Assembly: GCF_000378345.1 (NCBI RefSeq)
Contig: NZ_KB899544.1
Location: 992,001 to 1,056,000 of the forward strand
Reading direction: 5' to 3'
DNA length: 64,000 bases
DNA from: Hirschia maritima DSM 19733
Lineage (GTDB): Bacteria; Pseudomonadota; Alphaproteobacteria; Caulobacterales; Hyphomonadaceae
Below, piece after piece: positions 45,042-54,208 of this stretch. The notes beneath the pieces were generated by a model that worked only from the letters and a program-made list of their open reading frames with translations, was not told the DNA's origin and made no database searches. How positions within the stretch are numbered: the first letter of the stretch is position 1; each line of letters opens with the position of its first letter. Position numbers and translations under genes: made by a program.

Positions 45042-47101
45042 GTTTCTGATACAATATTTTGAGAAAAGAGTTCTTTTAAAATCTCTAAGCTTTCGCGGCG
45101 TGGTTTTGCTTTTTCAGCTGAATGGTTTGAAAGCAGTTTTATATCATCTCTTGCGATAGCAAAAAGATCAGAGTGCTTAGTAAGATCTAGAACTTTAAAG
45201 TCTGGTAGCCCGGATTGTTTTAAGCCTAGTAAATCACCGGGGCCGCGTTGTTCAAAATCCGCTTCCGCAATTGCGAATCCATCTTCAGTTTCGCGCAATA
45301 CATTTAATCGTTTCTGACCACTTTCTGATAATGGAGGCTTGTAAAGCAATAGGCAGGAAGAGGGTTTATCGCCACGGCCAACGCGTCCGCGTAATTGATG
45401 CAGCTGCGCAAGACCAAAGCCCTCAGCATGCTCGATTACCATTATCGTTGCTTCAGGTACGTCGACGCCCACTTCAATAACAGTCGTTGCGACAAGCACG
45501 CTTGCATCACCTTTTCTGAATGCTTCTAATGCACCATCTTTTTCGGTGGGTGGTAGCTTCCCATGAACAAGAGCAACTGGGCTTGTAACGTGCTGCTGCA
45601 GGATTTCTTGACGGACGGTTGCAGCAGCATCTTCAGCCCCTTCTGAATCTACTGCAGGACAAACCCAGAATGCTCGCTCACCGCGTGCAGCGGCATTTGC
45701 GACAGCACCCATAACTTCTTCTATTCGGTCTTCAGAGGCTATGCGCGTAGTTATAGGTTTCCGGTTTGCGGGTTTTTCATCCAGAATAGAAGTGTCCAAA
45801 TCGCCATTGATAGCTGACGCGAGTGTACGAGGAATAGGAGTTGCACTCATCATCAGGACATGTGGTGCTTTTCCTTTTTCCGAGAGCTTTAATCTATCTG
45901 CGACTCCAAATCGATGCTGTTCATCAATGATCACTAAACCTAAATTAGGTAGGTCAACTCCCGCTTGATATAATGCTTGGGTACCAGACAAGCAGTGTAT
46001 TTCGCCTGCAGCGACTCCTTCAAGTATTTCCAGTCGTCGTTTTTTGCTATCGCGGCCAGTGAGTGCTTCGCAGCGATACCCAATAGGTTCCAGGAATTTG
46101 TGGAGCGAAACTGCCTGTTGCCTCGCCAGCACTTCGGTTGGAGACATGAATGCCGTGAATTTTCCCGAAGCCGCTGCTTGGGCGATCGCCAGCGCGGCCA
46201 CCAATGTTTTACCAGCACCGACATCGCCTTGAAGCATACGGCGCATAGGTAATTTACGCGCCATGTCTGATTGAATGTCATCAAATGCTTTTAGCTGCGC
46301 GCGCGTTGGTGCAAAAGGCAGGGCGTCTAGCAAGTTGTTGGTTGCGTGGTTGTGTCTTGCAATCGACTCTGCAGGTGTTTTGTTTCGCTCTAAACGCTGT
46401 TCATTCATCGCCATTTCGCGTGCGAGTGCTTCATCATATGCAAGCCTTTGACGAGCACTTTCAAATGCTGGGATATCCAACTCTTCAGGTAAGTGCAGTT
46501 GCTTCAAGGCATCAACAAAGCTAGGCCAGTTTTTTGATTGTGCAAGAGATTGGTCAATCCATTCTGGTATGTTGGTCAGCCCCTCACAGGCAACTGAGAT
46601 CGCTTTTCGAATAGTACGAGATGTAACGCCGGCTGTGAGGCGATATACAGGTTCCACGCGCGGTGGTTCTTCACCTTTTTCAGGATTGCATACATGATCG
46701 GGATGCACCATTTGGCGCGTTCCATTAAAATCCTCAATCATGCCTGAAACAATCATTTCCTGATTCATCGGAAATTGTTTTTGTAGCCAGCTTGGTTGGG
46801 CTCGAAAGAAAACGAGTGTCAAAAAGCCGGTATCATCAATAAGGCGGACTCTAGTCGGCGCATTGCCGTGGCCTGCCGATACCGAATCAACAGTGCCTTT
46901 TACAGTTGCGATTTCGCCCACAATGGTTTCAAAGAATGAAGGCTTCACTCGGCGATCTATGTATTCGTGCGGCAAATGAAGCAGTAAATCCAATACCTTA
47001 TCGCCGCCCGTTAGCCTTTGAAGTAAGGGGGCAGTTTTAGGACCGATGCCAGAAAGGCTTTTTAGATCCTTAAAAAAAGGGAAGAGGATTTCAGGTCTCA
47101 T
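45038..47101 (-). CDS. recG: ATP-dependent DNA helicase RecG
   Basis: RecG remodels stalled forks and branched DNA. The 687-residue protein has an N-terminal wedge/OB region, then superfamily 2 helicase motifs: LQGDVGAGKTLVAALA (Walker A), [19 protein letters not shown] and QLRGRVGRG. The fork-specific C-terminal block is intact. It is divergent from sdhE, with mfd farther on, the usual alphaproteobacterial neighbourhood. Confidence 0.97.
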   Translation of the reverse strand: MRPEILFPFFKDLKSLSGIGPKTAPLLQRLTGGDKVLDLLLHLPHEYIDRRVKPSFFETIVGEIATVKGTVDSVSAGHGNAPTRVRLIDDTGFLTLVFFRAQPSWLQKQFPMNQEMIVSGMIEDFNGTRQMVHPDHVCNPEKGEEPPRVEPVYRLTAGVTSRTIRKAISVACEGLTNIPEWIDQSLAQSKNWPSFVDALKQLHLPEELDIPAFESARQRLAYDEALAREMAMNEQRLERNKTPAESIARHNHATNNLLDALPFAPTRAQLKAFDDIQSDMARKLPMRRMLQGDVGAGKTLVAALAIAQAAASGKFTAFMSPTEVLARQQAVSLHKFLEPIGYRCEALTGRDSKKRRLEILEGVAAGEIHCLSGTQALYQAGVDLPNLGLVIIDEQHRFGVADRLKLSEKGKAPHVLMMSATPIPRTLASAINGDLDTSILDEKPANRKPITTRIASEDRIEEVMGAVANAAARGERAFWVCPAVDSEGAEDAAATVRQEILQQHVTSPVALVHGKLPPTEKDGALEAFRKGDASVLVATTVIEVGVDVPEATIMVIEHAEGFGLAQLHQLRGRVGRGDKPSSCLLLYKPPLSESGQKRLNVLRETEDGFAIAEADFEQRGPGDLLGLKQSGLPDFKVLDLTKHSDLFAIARDDIKLLSNHSAEKAKPRRESLEILKELFSQNIVSET

Positions 47102-47191
47102 AATTTAAATCACGATATTCCAGCGCGTATGACCTGACAATTAGCGAAAACCATCCTATGTGTCTGCATTCAAATTTTGGAGATGGTTAAA

Positions 47192-47467
47192 ATGGATGTG
47201 CGTAGACGCAAATTGCTCTTTAGAGCGGATCACCGTGGATTTAAGGAAATGGACCTTATCATGGGTGGATTTGCGAAAACTCATATTGAAGAACTTGATG
47301 ATGATCAGTTGGATCAATTCGAAAGATTGTTGGATGCTGGTGATCAAGAAGTGTATGGCTGGATACTCGAAAACGAAGAAACACCTGACGAGTATCAAGG
47401 TTCTGTTTTGAACTGGCTCCGAAAATTTGATGTTGCCGCTTACATGAAGTCAGTTGGGTTACTGTAA
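47192..47467 (+). CDS. sdhE: FAD assembly factor SdhE (DUF339)
   Basis: This 91-residue protein helps attach FAD to succinate dehydrogenase. The family marks are RRRKLLFRADHRGFKEMD, which contains the RGxxE motif, followed by GGFA and a helix bundle with FERLLDAGDQEVYGW. ATG 47192 is chosen because GGAG lies 9 nt upstream; in-frame TTG and ATG codons at 47177 and 47183 overlap that site. Confidence 0.94.
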   Translation: MDVRRRKLLFRADHRGFKEMDLIMGGFAKTHIEELDDDQLDQFERLLDAGDQEVYGWILENEETPDEYQGSVLNWLRKFDVAAYMKSVGLL

Positions 47468-47480
47468 GGTTTTTAGTATA

Positions 47481-47867
47481 ATGATGGATGTGGCAGATAA
47501 GATAGCAATTGTGGGTGGTACATATCTGATCGCAACCGGGGTGGGATTTGTGGTCTCACCTAAATTTTTTCAACGTATGACCCAAATGGGAAACAAGTCA
47601 GACCCTGTTTTGATAAATTTGTCGGGTGCGGTGCATTTCATCATTGGAATGATCGTCTTGGTGAACATTGTTCCATGGAAGACTACAGACCAAATAGCGG
47701 TTTCAATTTTAGGCGGTCTTGCTGTTTTAAAAGGTTGTGCGTTGATTATTGTTCCTAACCTAACTCTGAAAGCAGGCGAACAATCGATACAAGCTCTGAG
47801 AATGATGTCAGTAGGGTTTATTGGATATGGAATATTTCTATTTAGCCTCGGGCTTGATGTTTTCTAG
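47481..47867 (+). CDS. Small membrane protein of unknown function
   Basis: This protein of about 128 residues has four hydrophobic segments and no recognised catalytic motif. ATG 47481 is preferred to a start at 47454, which overlaps sdhE. It lies between sdhE and mfd and may be co-transcribed with sdhE. Its helical layout resembles small DoxX- or DUF4345-like proteins, but no name is justified. Confidence 0.7.
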   Translation: MMDVADKIAIVGGTYLIATGVGFVVSPKFFQRMTQMGNKSDPVLINLSGAVHFIIGMIVLVNIVPWKTTDQIAVSILGGLAVLKGCALIIVPNLTLKAGEQSIQALRMMSVGFIGYGIFLFSLGLDVF

Positions 47868-47944
47868 TATTCCCGTGAATGCGGTTGGTCACGAAGTTTA
47901 GTGTAATTTGATCATATATTTTTAGATAAGAAAGCAAGTATTGA

Positions 47945-50900
47945 ATGAAAGTCTGGGATACGCTTGCAGGCATAAAAGCTCCTATCGATGCTTATGGATC
48001 ACCCTTTGGTGCGGACGTGCGGGTGTTTGTTGAGGCGATAAACAAGCGCGGCGGAGTCGGCGTATATGTGGCGCGAGATGACAGGCAGGCGTTGCAGGTA
48101 CTATCAATCGCAAAATTCTTTCAGCCTCACATGACCCAAATCAATTTTCCGGCTTGGGATTGTTTGCCGTATGATCGTGTAAGTCCAACAGCACATATTT
48201 CGGCTATGCGGTGTTCCGCTTTGGCGCGTTTGTCGCATCGTGACCCGAAAGAGAAAATTCTTGTTGTCACGACAGCCAATGCGATGGTGCAACGCGTTGC
48301 ACCAGTCACAAAAATGGCTGAAGCCAGCTTTGCTGCGGGTGTTGGGGCAGACGTCGAGCAGCAATCTTTGCAAGATTACCTAACAATCAATGGATACACG
48401 CGAACAGATATAGTCCGCGAACCGGGTGAATACGCTATTCGAGGGGGGATTATCGATATTTTCCCGCCTGACCGTATTGAGCCAGTGCGATTAGATTTTT
48501 TTGGTGACAACCTTGAATCTATCCGTTCGTTTGATCCTGAGACTCAAGTTTCAACAAACAAGCTAAAAGAGATTGCCTTTGCACCGGTTAGTGAAATCTT
48601 TTTTACCGATGATGCGCTAACGCTTTTCCGTCGTAAATATCTTGAATCTTTTGGTCCTCCCGGTGGTGACCCAAACTTTGAATCTGCGCGCGCTAAAATT
48701 CGGCGCCAAGGTATAGATCAATGGCTACCGTTATTTCACGAAAAACTAGAAACACTTCTTGAGTATGCTGGTGCGGATGCATTGCTCGGTTTCGACAATC
48801 AAGCGGAAGCAGCTGGTGTTGATCGTATAGCGCAAGCGAAAGATTATTTTGAAACCCGCGTACATGCAGCTGGTGGAGATGTAATGGAAGCAAAAGTTCT
48901 TCCCCCAGAAGAACTGTATCTCACCGAAGAAGAATTTAAGCTGACACGTTCATCTGGTGCGGTAGTGCGTTTCCATCCATTTGAATCTCCTGAGAAAAAA
49001 GATGTGCTCTTCGTGGGAGCCCAAATTGGGAAGGACTTCGCAATTGAACGTTCAAACCCAGAAGCAAATGTTTTTGATTCAGCTGTAAAACTTGCCAAAG
49101 AGCACATAGAAAACAAACGAAAAGTTGTGTTTGCAGCATGGTCGGCTGGGTCGGCTGATCGTTTGAAGACCGTGTTGTCAGACCATGGAATGCCAGAAGT
49201 GCGTACAGCCGAAGATTGGTCGGCGGCCAAAGCTGCAAATGCTCCGGTAATTGTCGAGACCTCCATGGAGGCGGGTTTCACCTTTAATGATCTGGCAGTT
49301 ATCGCAGAACAAGACATGCTTGGCGACAAGCTTGCACGTCCTCGCAAACGAAAGCGGAAGACAGCAAGCTACATAGCCGAGGCTGCGTCACTATCTCCTG
49401 GCGATATGATTGTGCACATTGATCACGGTGTAGGGCGCTATGAAGGGCTAAGAACAGTCGATGTCGGTACAGCACCTCATGACTGCCTTGAGCTTGTGTA
49501 TGCGGGTGGTGATAAAATCCTTCTGCCGGTAGAAAATATCGAATTGATCAGTCGATATGGTGCGGACTCTGGCGAAGGATCTATGGACAAACTTGGCGGT
49601 GCAGGGTGGCAGTCCCGCAAAGCAAAAGCCAAGAAAAATATCATGGAAATGGCGGGTGACCTTATCCGTATCGCTGCCGAACGTGAGATGAAAAAAGCGG
49701 ACAAAACTGCTGATGCAGATGGTTTGTTTGATGAATTCTGTGCGCGTTTTCCATATGAAGAAACTGATGACCAGCTTAATGCTATAGAAGATTGCTTGGG
49801 TGATTTGGCGTCAGGAAAGCCAATGGACCGCCTCGTGTGTGGTGATGTTGGGTTTGGTAAAACTGAAGTTGCCTTAAGAACGGCATTTGTGGCGGCGATG
49901 AGTGGTATGCAGGTAGCTGTCATTGCGCCAACAACATTGCTTGCACGTCAGCATTATCGAACCTTTACCGAGCGTTTTGATGGATGGCCGATAAAAGTGC
50001 GCCAGCTATCGCGCTTTGTATCTGCCAAGGAGCAAGCAACAACGCGAGAGATGCTTGCAAATGGTGATGCTGATGTGGTTGTTGGAACGCATGCTGTTAT
50101 TTCAAAGCAAGTAGACTTTAAACGATTGGGCTTGCTTGTAATTGATGAAGAGCAGCGTTTCGGTGTGAAGCACAAAGAGCGCATGAAAGAGATGAAGTCA
50201 GACATTCACGTGCTGACATTATCTGCGACCCCTATTCCGCGAACGTTACAATTGGCACTGACAGGTATTCGAGATCTGTCAATTATCGCCACGCCACCGA
50301 TCGACCGGTTATCTGTAAGAACCTACACTGTGGAATTCGATCCTGTTACGATCCGTGAAGCGTTGCTAAGGGAGAGATATCGCGGAGGACAGTCATATTT
50401 CATTGCGCCGCGAGTGTCTGATCTGCCATTCCTTGAGCGTTTCTTGAAGGAACAAGTGCCTGAAGTTTCTTTCTTGTCAGCGCACGGTCAGATGGCATCT
50501 GGTCAACTCGAAGACATTATGAATGATTTTTATGATGGTAAGGCAGATGTGTTGCTGGCAACGACAATTGTAGAATCCGGATTGGATATTCCAAGCGCGA
50601 ATACAATCGTCATTCACAGAGCAGATAAGTTCGGACTTGCCCAACTGTATCAGCTTCGTGGTCGTGTCGGTCGATCCAAATTGCGCGCTTACGCCTATAT
50701 GACCACTAAAAAAGATATGGTGCTGTCAGAAACAGCGGAAAAACGTTTGAAAGTTCTTCAATCGTTAGACAGCCTCGGGGCTGGTTTCATGTTGGCTAGC
50801 CACGACCTGGATATGCGTGGCGGTGGTAATATGCTCGGGGATGCTCAATCGGGTCATGTGCGGGAAGTTGGTGTCGAACTGTATCAACAAATGCTCGAGG

Positions 50901-51400
50901 ATGCGGTGAATGCGCTTAAAACAGGTGAGTTAGAGCCATCAGATGATTGGTCGCCGATGATTGATCTTGGTGCCGCTGTGTTGATTCCTGATTATTATGT
51001 GGCGGATCTAACGGAGCGATTGACGCTTTATCGTCGCCTATCTGACCTCAACACCGAGGAAGAACGCGAAAGTTTTGCCGCAGAGTTGATCGACCGTTTT
51101 GGTGAGTTGCCTGACGAAACTAAGCAGCTTCTGGAAGTAACTGCGGTAAAGAACATGTGTAAGGATCTGGGCATATCTAAATTGACGTCCGGGCCCAAGG
51201 GAGCTGTGTTCACTTTCCGAGACCAGCCGCCAATCAATCCGGCTCAATTAATTGCTTGGGTGCACACTCGCCCATCTATGATGAAGCTGCGGCCAGATGG
51301 CAAGCTGGTTATCAATGGTGTTTGGCCTAATGCAGAGCACAGATTGAAGGCGGCTAAAGGTGTTTTGAAAGAGCTAGAAAGCGCAGCTAAGGAAGACTAA
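47945..51400 (+). CDS. mfd: Transcription-repair coupling factor
   Basis: Mfd (1151 residues) displaces RNA polymerase stalled at lesions and recruits UvrA. Order: UvrB-like N-terminal module (residues about 1-350), the RNA polymerase-interacting domain starting near [19 protein letters not shown], then the translocase with Walker A in [14 protein letters not shown] (about residue 635), [17 protein letters not shown] and QLRGRVGRS, and a C-terminal regulatory domain. All parts are present, with no frameshift. Confidence 0.98.
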   Translation: MKVWDTLAGIKAPIDAYGSPFGADVRVFVEAINKRGGVGVYVARDDRQALQVLSIAKFFQPHMTQINFPAWDCLPYDRVSPTAHISAMRCSALARLSHRDPKEKILVVTTANAMVQRVAPVTKMAEASFAAGVGADVEQQSLQDYLTINGYTRTDIVREPGEYAIRGGIIDIFPPDRIEPVRLDFFGDNLESIRSFDPETQVSTNKLKEIAFAPVSEIFFTDDALTLFRRKYLESFGPPGGDPNFESARAKIRRQGIDQWLPLFHEKLETLLEYAGADALLGFDNQAEAAGVDRIAQAKDYFETRVHAAGGDVMEAKVLPPEELYLTEEEFKLTRSSGAVVRFHPFESPEKKDVLFVGAQIGKDFAIERSNPEANVFDSAVKLAKEHIENKRKVVFAAWSAGSADRLKTVLSDHGMPEVRTAEDWSAAKAANAPVIVETSMEAGFTFNDLAVIAEQDMLGDKLARPRKRKRKTASYIAEAASLSPGDMIVHIDHGVGRYEGLRTVDVGTAPHDCLELVYAGGDKILLPVENIELISRYGADSGEGSMDKLGGAGWQSRKAKAKKNIMEMAGDLIRIAAEREMKKADKTADADGLFDEFCARFPYEETDDQLNAIEDCLGDLASGKPMDRLVCGDVGFGKTEVALRTAFVAAMSGMQVAVIAPTTLLARQHYRTFTERFDGWPIKVRQLSRFVSAKEQATTREMLANGDADVVVGTHAVISKQVDFKRLGLLVIDEEQRFGVKHKERMKEMKSDIHVLTLSATPIPRTLQLALTGIRDLSIIATPPIDRLSVRTYTVEFDPVTIREALLRERYRGGQSYFIAPRVSDLPFLERFLKEQVPEVSFLSAHGQMASGQLEDIMNDFYDGKADVLLATTIVESGLDIPSANTIVIHRADKFGLAQLYQLRGRVGRSKLRAYAYMTTKKDMVLSETAEKRLKVLQSLDSLGAGFMLASHDLDMRGGGNMLGDAQSGHVREVGVELYQQMLEDAVNALKTGELEPSDDWSPMIDLGAAVLIPDYYVADLTERLTLYRRLSDLNTEEERESFAAELIDRFGELPDETKQLLEVTAVKNMCKDLGISKLTSGPKGAVFTFRDQPPINPAQLIAWVHTRPSMMKLRPDGKLVINGVWPNAEHRLKAAKGVLKELESAAKED

Positions 51401-51407
51401 ACATACG

Positions 51408-52694
51408 CTAAGCTGCTGCAAAACGGTTGCTATTTTTATCTTGTGAGATTGCTTGTGACAGAAGCTGATCAGATGACTGGTCTGCGTTTAGTTCTGCAAT
51501 ACTCCACTTTATCATGACTTGGCGGTTTGGCTGGCCCGGCCTGCTTTCAAACGCTGTAGCATCGAGCACTCCTTCAATGCGTCGTACTGCGATCATAGCA
51601 TCTTCTTTTGAAGAACCTGGCATCGAAATCGCCAAGGTTGATTCATCGAGCCGCGTTGGAGCATCTTGAACACGCAGCAAGGTTTTTACAACGCGAGCTG
51701 TATATGTGAGGTCACAGACATCCGGAGGACCATCAGTATGCCCAAGAACGGTAAGTACCAAAACGGATAATGGCTGCCCATAATCGAGCGACCATTCCAC
51801 TTGTGCATTAAGATGATCTTCGAAGAATTGACGCGTGAATAGCCCTGTTACTTTATCTGTTACAGCGTCACTAGGAGCCGCAAAGTCTTTGGCTGATGGG
51901 CCTCGATTAACGACTAGCTCTTTGAGTAAGTTGGCGACGGTTTCTTCCGTGGCAGTTGTATCTATCAGGTCTGTAGCGCTCTCAAAAATATCCTCGCTTG
52001 GCGATAAGTCTTCGTGAGTTATCGCAAGCAAAGGAATTTCCGATAAATTAGGGCTACGCCTGATCATTCCGCAAAAATTGTCACCTTTAAGGTTTTCTGC
52101 GGTGGTATCTAATATGACTGCACCGAAAGAGTGATCATGGAGATAGTCAAACGCTGTGTAAGCGCTGAAGGAGGCTGTTAGATTAAAGCCTTGAGATTCG
52201 AGGTGATCTTTTAAGGACAAAAACTCTCGAGATGCTTCTCCGACATAGAGAATGTCTTTGTTGTGGTGTTTTGCATCGGGTGCAGAGTTCAGCCCATATC
52301 TCTCATAGCTTTCTCGTCTTAGTCTTACTTCTGCGCGCCTCGCAGCTGTTCTATGCGCAAAATGGAAGCGAGACCGCGCTAGATACAAAGCGTTATCGGT
52401 ACTTAATCGTATGTCTATGTTGTCGGGAGCAGGTGAACCGCATGGAAATTGACCCAATGTAGCGATTAATGGGTGAGATACTTTGCAGTCTTGTGCATAG
52501 CCAACGATATCTTCGATGAGCGCAGGACGACAAGAATTAAGATCAAACAGGAATATGTCGCTAGGATCTGCAAACTCACCAGAGCGAGCATCTAGTTGTT
52601 GGTTTTGTAAAATATTGCAAATGTGTTGGGCGCGTCCGTGGTCTCCACAAACAACAGAAACTGTGAGATTTGTTGAGAATTGATGACGCGCCAT
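51408..52694 (-). CDS. PopA-like receiver-receiver-degenerate GGDEF protein (c-di-GMP effector)
   Basis: This 428-residue protein has three domains: a degenerate receiver (about 10-115), a second receiver (about 147-262, D196 in VILDTT as possible phosphoacceptor) and a GGDEF-fold domain (from DKVTGLFTRQFFEDHL at 280). The active-site GGDEF is replaced by DESTL (350-354), so it cannot make c-di-GMP. The inhibitory-site motif RVQD (341-344) is kept at the exact standard spacing, so it should still bind c-di-GMP. This is the layout of Caulobacter PopA, which directs CtrA degradation. The assignment to PopA rests on architecture and context, not on a computed tree. Confidence 0.72.
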   Translation of the reverse strand: MARHQFSTNLTVSVVCGDHGRAQHICNILQNQQLDARSGEFADPSDIFLFDLNSCRPALIEDIVGYAQDCKVSHPLIATLGQFPCGSPAPDNIDIRLSTDNALYLARSRFHFAHRTAARRAEVRLRRESYERYGLNSAPDAKHHNKDILYVGEASREFLSLKDHLESQGFNLTASFSAYTAFDYLHDHSFGAVILDTTAENLKGDNFCGMIRRSPNLSEIPLLAITHEDLSPSEDIFESATDLIDTTATEETVANLLKELVVNRGPSAKDFAAPSDAVTDKVTGLFTRQFFEDHLNAQVEWSLDYGQPLSVLVLTVLGHTDGPPDVCDLTYTARVVKTLLRVQDAPTRLDESTLAISMPGSSKEDAMIAVRRIEGVLDATAFESRPGQPNRQVMIKWSIAELNADQSSDQLLSQAISQDKNSNRFAAA

Positions 52695-52924
52695 TGAAAT
52701 ACCTACAGCCTTAGTAATTGGTTGTAGAAATCATGCCTGATTTATGTTGCGCTTAGTTTATCTTAATATATCAAATTTCTAAGAAATTTTTGATAATTGG
52801 AATTTTGGAGATTGTGCTAAGTTACTGTATTATTTTTTAATTATATGAATTTGGGATTCTGAACTGAACCTGAATTCCACACTCAAACTGAATTCAGGCA
52901 AAGTTTGTTAAGTATAAAGCATGA
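52695..52924. promoter_or_regulatory. Intergenic region with an EcoRI-like dyad and a possible promoter
   Basis: CCTGAATTC (52869-52877) and GAATTCAGG (52890-52898) form a 9-bp dyad with a 12-bp spacer. TATAAA at 52913-52918 follows and could be the -10 box of the candidate small RNA. The remainder of the 230-bp stretch is AT-rich with no open gene. Confidence 0.4.
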
Positions 52925-53011
52925 CTGAAGAGGCTTTTAAGTCCCTCTAGGGCCGACGCAGTCAACTGTTCCTTGACTGCGCCGACGTAAACAATACGTC
53001 GGCCTTTTTTT
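52925..53011 (+). ncRNA. Candidate small RNA with two tandem hairpins and an intrinsic terminator
   Basis: The plus strand carries a perfect 9-bp hairpin (52957-52965 with 52973-52981, 7-nt loop). It is directly followed by a second 9-bp hairpin (52981-52989 with 52995-53003) and seven T (53005-53011), an intrinsic terminator. Both flanking genes are on the minus strand, so this terminator serves no known gene and points to a short plus-strand transcript. GGCCGACG at 52951-52958 can also pair with CGTCGGCC at 52997-53004, giving an alternative fold. The start is estimated from TATAAA at 52913; about 87 nt. Confidence 0.5.
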
Positions 53012-53030
53012 GTGAATGCCAAAGTATTCG

Positions 53031-54074
53031 TTAGGCTATGCCGGGGTCAGATTCGAGTGTAATTCGGTTTCTACCCGCCTGCTTGGAATAATAGAGGCAT
53101 GAATCTGCTCGTTCTATTAATACAGTATGTTCTTCGCCAGCGCTGTACTGAGCAATCCCGAAAGAAACTGTGACCTGGCCCAAAGGCTCACCTGTGGAGC
53201 GTCTTATAAGTTTCTTTCTCTCAATCGTTGTTCTTACACTTTCAGAAAATTCATGGGCAGTGTCCAAATTCGTCCGCGGCATAATGATAGCGAACTCTTC
53301 ACCGCCATAGCGTGTGACCAATGAGTCATTTTGAGCTTTTTGAGAGAGAGAGTTGGCCACGAAGCGGATAACTTGGTCACCAGTTTGATGGCCCCAAGTG
53401 TCGTTAAACTTTTTGAAAAAATCGATATCGCAAATCACAAGGCAGAGGTCAGAGCCAGACTCTAGGCTTTCATTAATTCTGCGTCCTAAAACTTCATCAA
53501 ACTGCTTTCGGTTAGCAACTCCTGTTAGGCCATCAGTTAAAGCTTCGGCTCGTGCTTGTTGCAGAGATACTCTTAGAGATTCTATTTCTTCTGTAGAGCT
53601 AACCAATTGTTGATTTAGATTTTCATTGATATCTGACATTTCCTTTGTGGAGGTGGAAAGGACAGAAACGATCCGGTTAAGTGAGTCACCTGAAATGTTG
53701 TCATTTGAGAGGCTTTTAGCGGCATTGTCCAATGTCACGCTGTATTGCTCTGTAGTAGTGCTTGCGCTTCTCAACGCTTCCACGGCTTCAGCAATTTCTT
53801 TTGCTATCTTAGTCCCAGTTTCCATTACCTGAGAAGACAACTGAGTTGCTGCGAAGAACTTGCTGTGGATTTTTTCTAGCTGGCTGTCGGTCAACTGGCC
53901 TTCGGTAGAAATGATATCATCAACTTCTCGAGCAAGGTCGGGGGTCCAGCCTGCAATGTAATTTAGCCAAACTTCATAGTTTTGAGGCGTAGCACATAGC
54001 TTGTGCTCTTCAATTTTATCAACTGCAGCATGACCAGTTTTTATTCCACTTGGTCCTTTGAGTTGCTCATACAT
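53031..54074 (-). CDS. Diguanylate cyclase (GGDEF domain) with N-terminal coiled-coil region
   Basis: This 347-residue protein makes c-di-GMP from GTP. A C-terminal GGDEF domain begins with DGLTGVANRKQFDE (about residue 181) and has an intact active site GGEEF (257-261) with the metal aspartate in CDIDFFKKFND. The inhibitory RxxD site is not kept; the corresponding residues are Q248 and S251, so feedback inhibition through that site should be absent. The N-terminal 175 residues are helical, probably coiled coil, with no membrane helix, a layout reminiscent of Caulobacter DgcB. The gene is next to the PopA-like effector gene, with the candidate small RNA between. Confidence 0.88.
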   Translation of the reverse strand: MYEQLKGPSGIKTGHAAVDKIEEHKLCATPQNYEVWLNYIAGWTPDLAREVDDIISTEGQLTDSQLEKIHSKFFAATQLSSQVMETGTKIAKEIAEAVEALRSASTTTEQYSVTLDNAAKSLSNDNISGDSLNRIVSVLSTSTKEMSDINENLNQQLVSSTEEIESLRVSLQQARAEALTDGLTGVANRKQFDEVLGRRINESLESGSDLCLVICDIDFFKKFNDTWGHQTGDQVIRFVANSLSQKAQNDSLVTRYGGEEFAIIMPRTNLDTAHEFSESVRTTIERKKLIRRSTGEPLGQVTVSFGIAQYSAGEEHTVLIERADSCLYYSKQAGRNRITLESDPGIA

Positions 54075-54208
54075 TCTAGGCAGGCCCCATCAATAAAGTC
54101 TTCATTCACAATAAAAACACTTATGAACGGAAAACGTAAATATTGATTAACCAAGATAGAAAAATTCTAAAGTCTATGGCTGATCTTGTATCAATTTAAA
54201 TTTAATTA

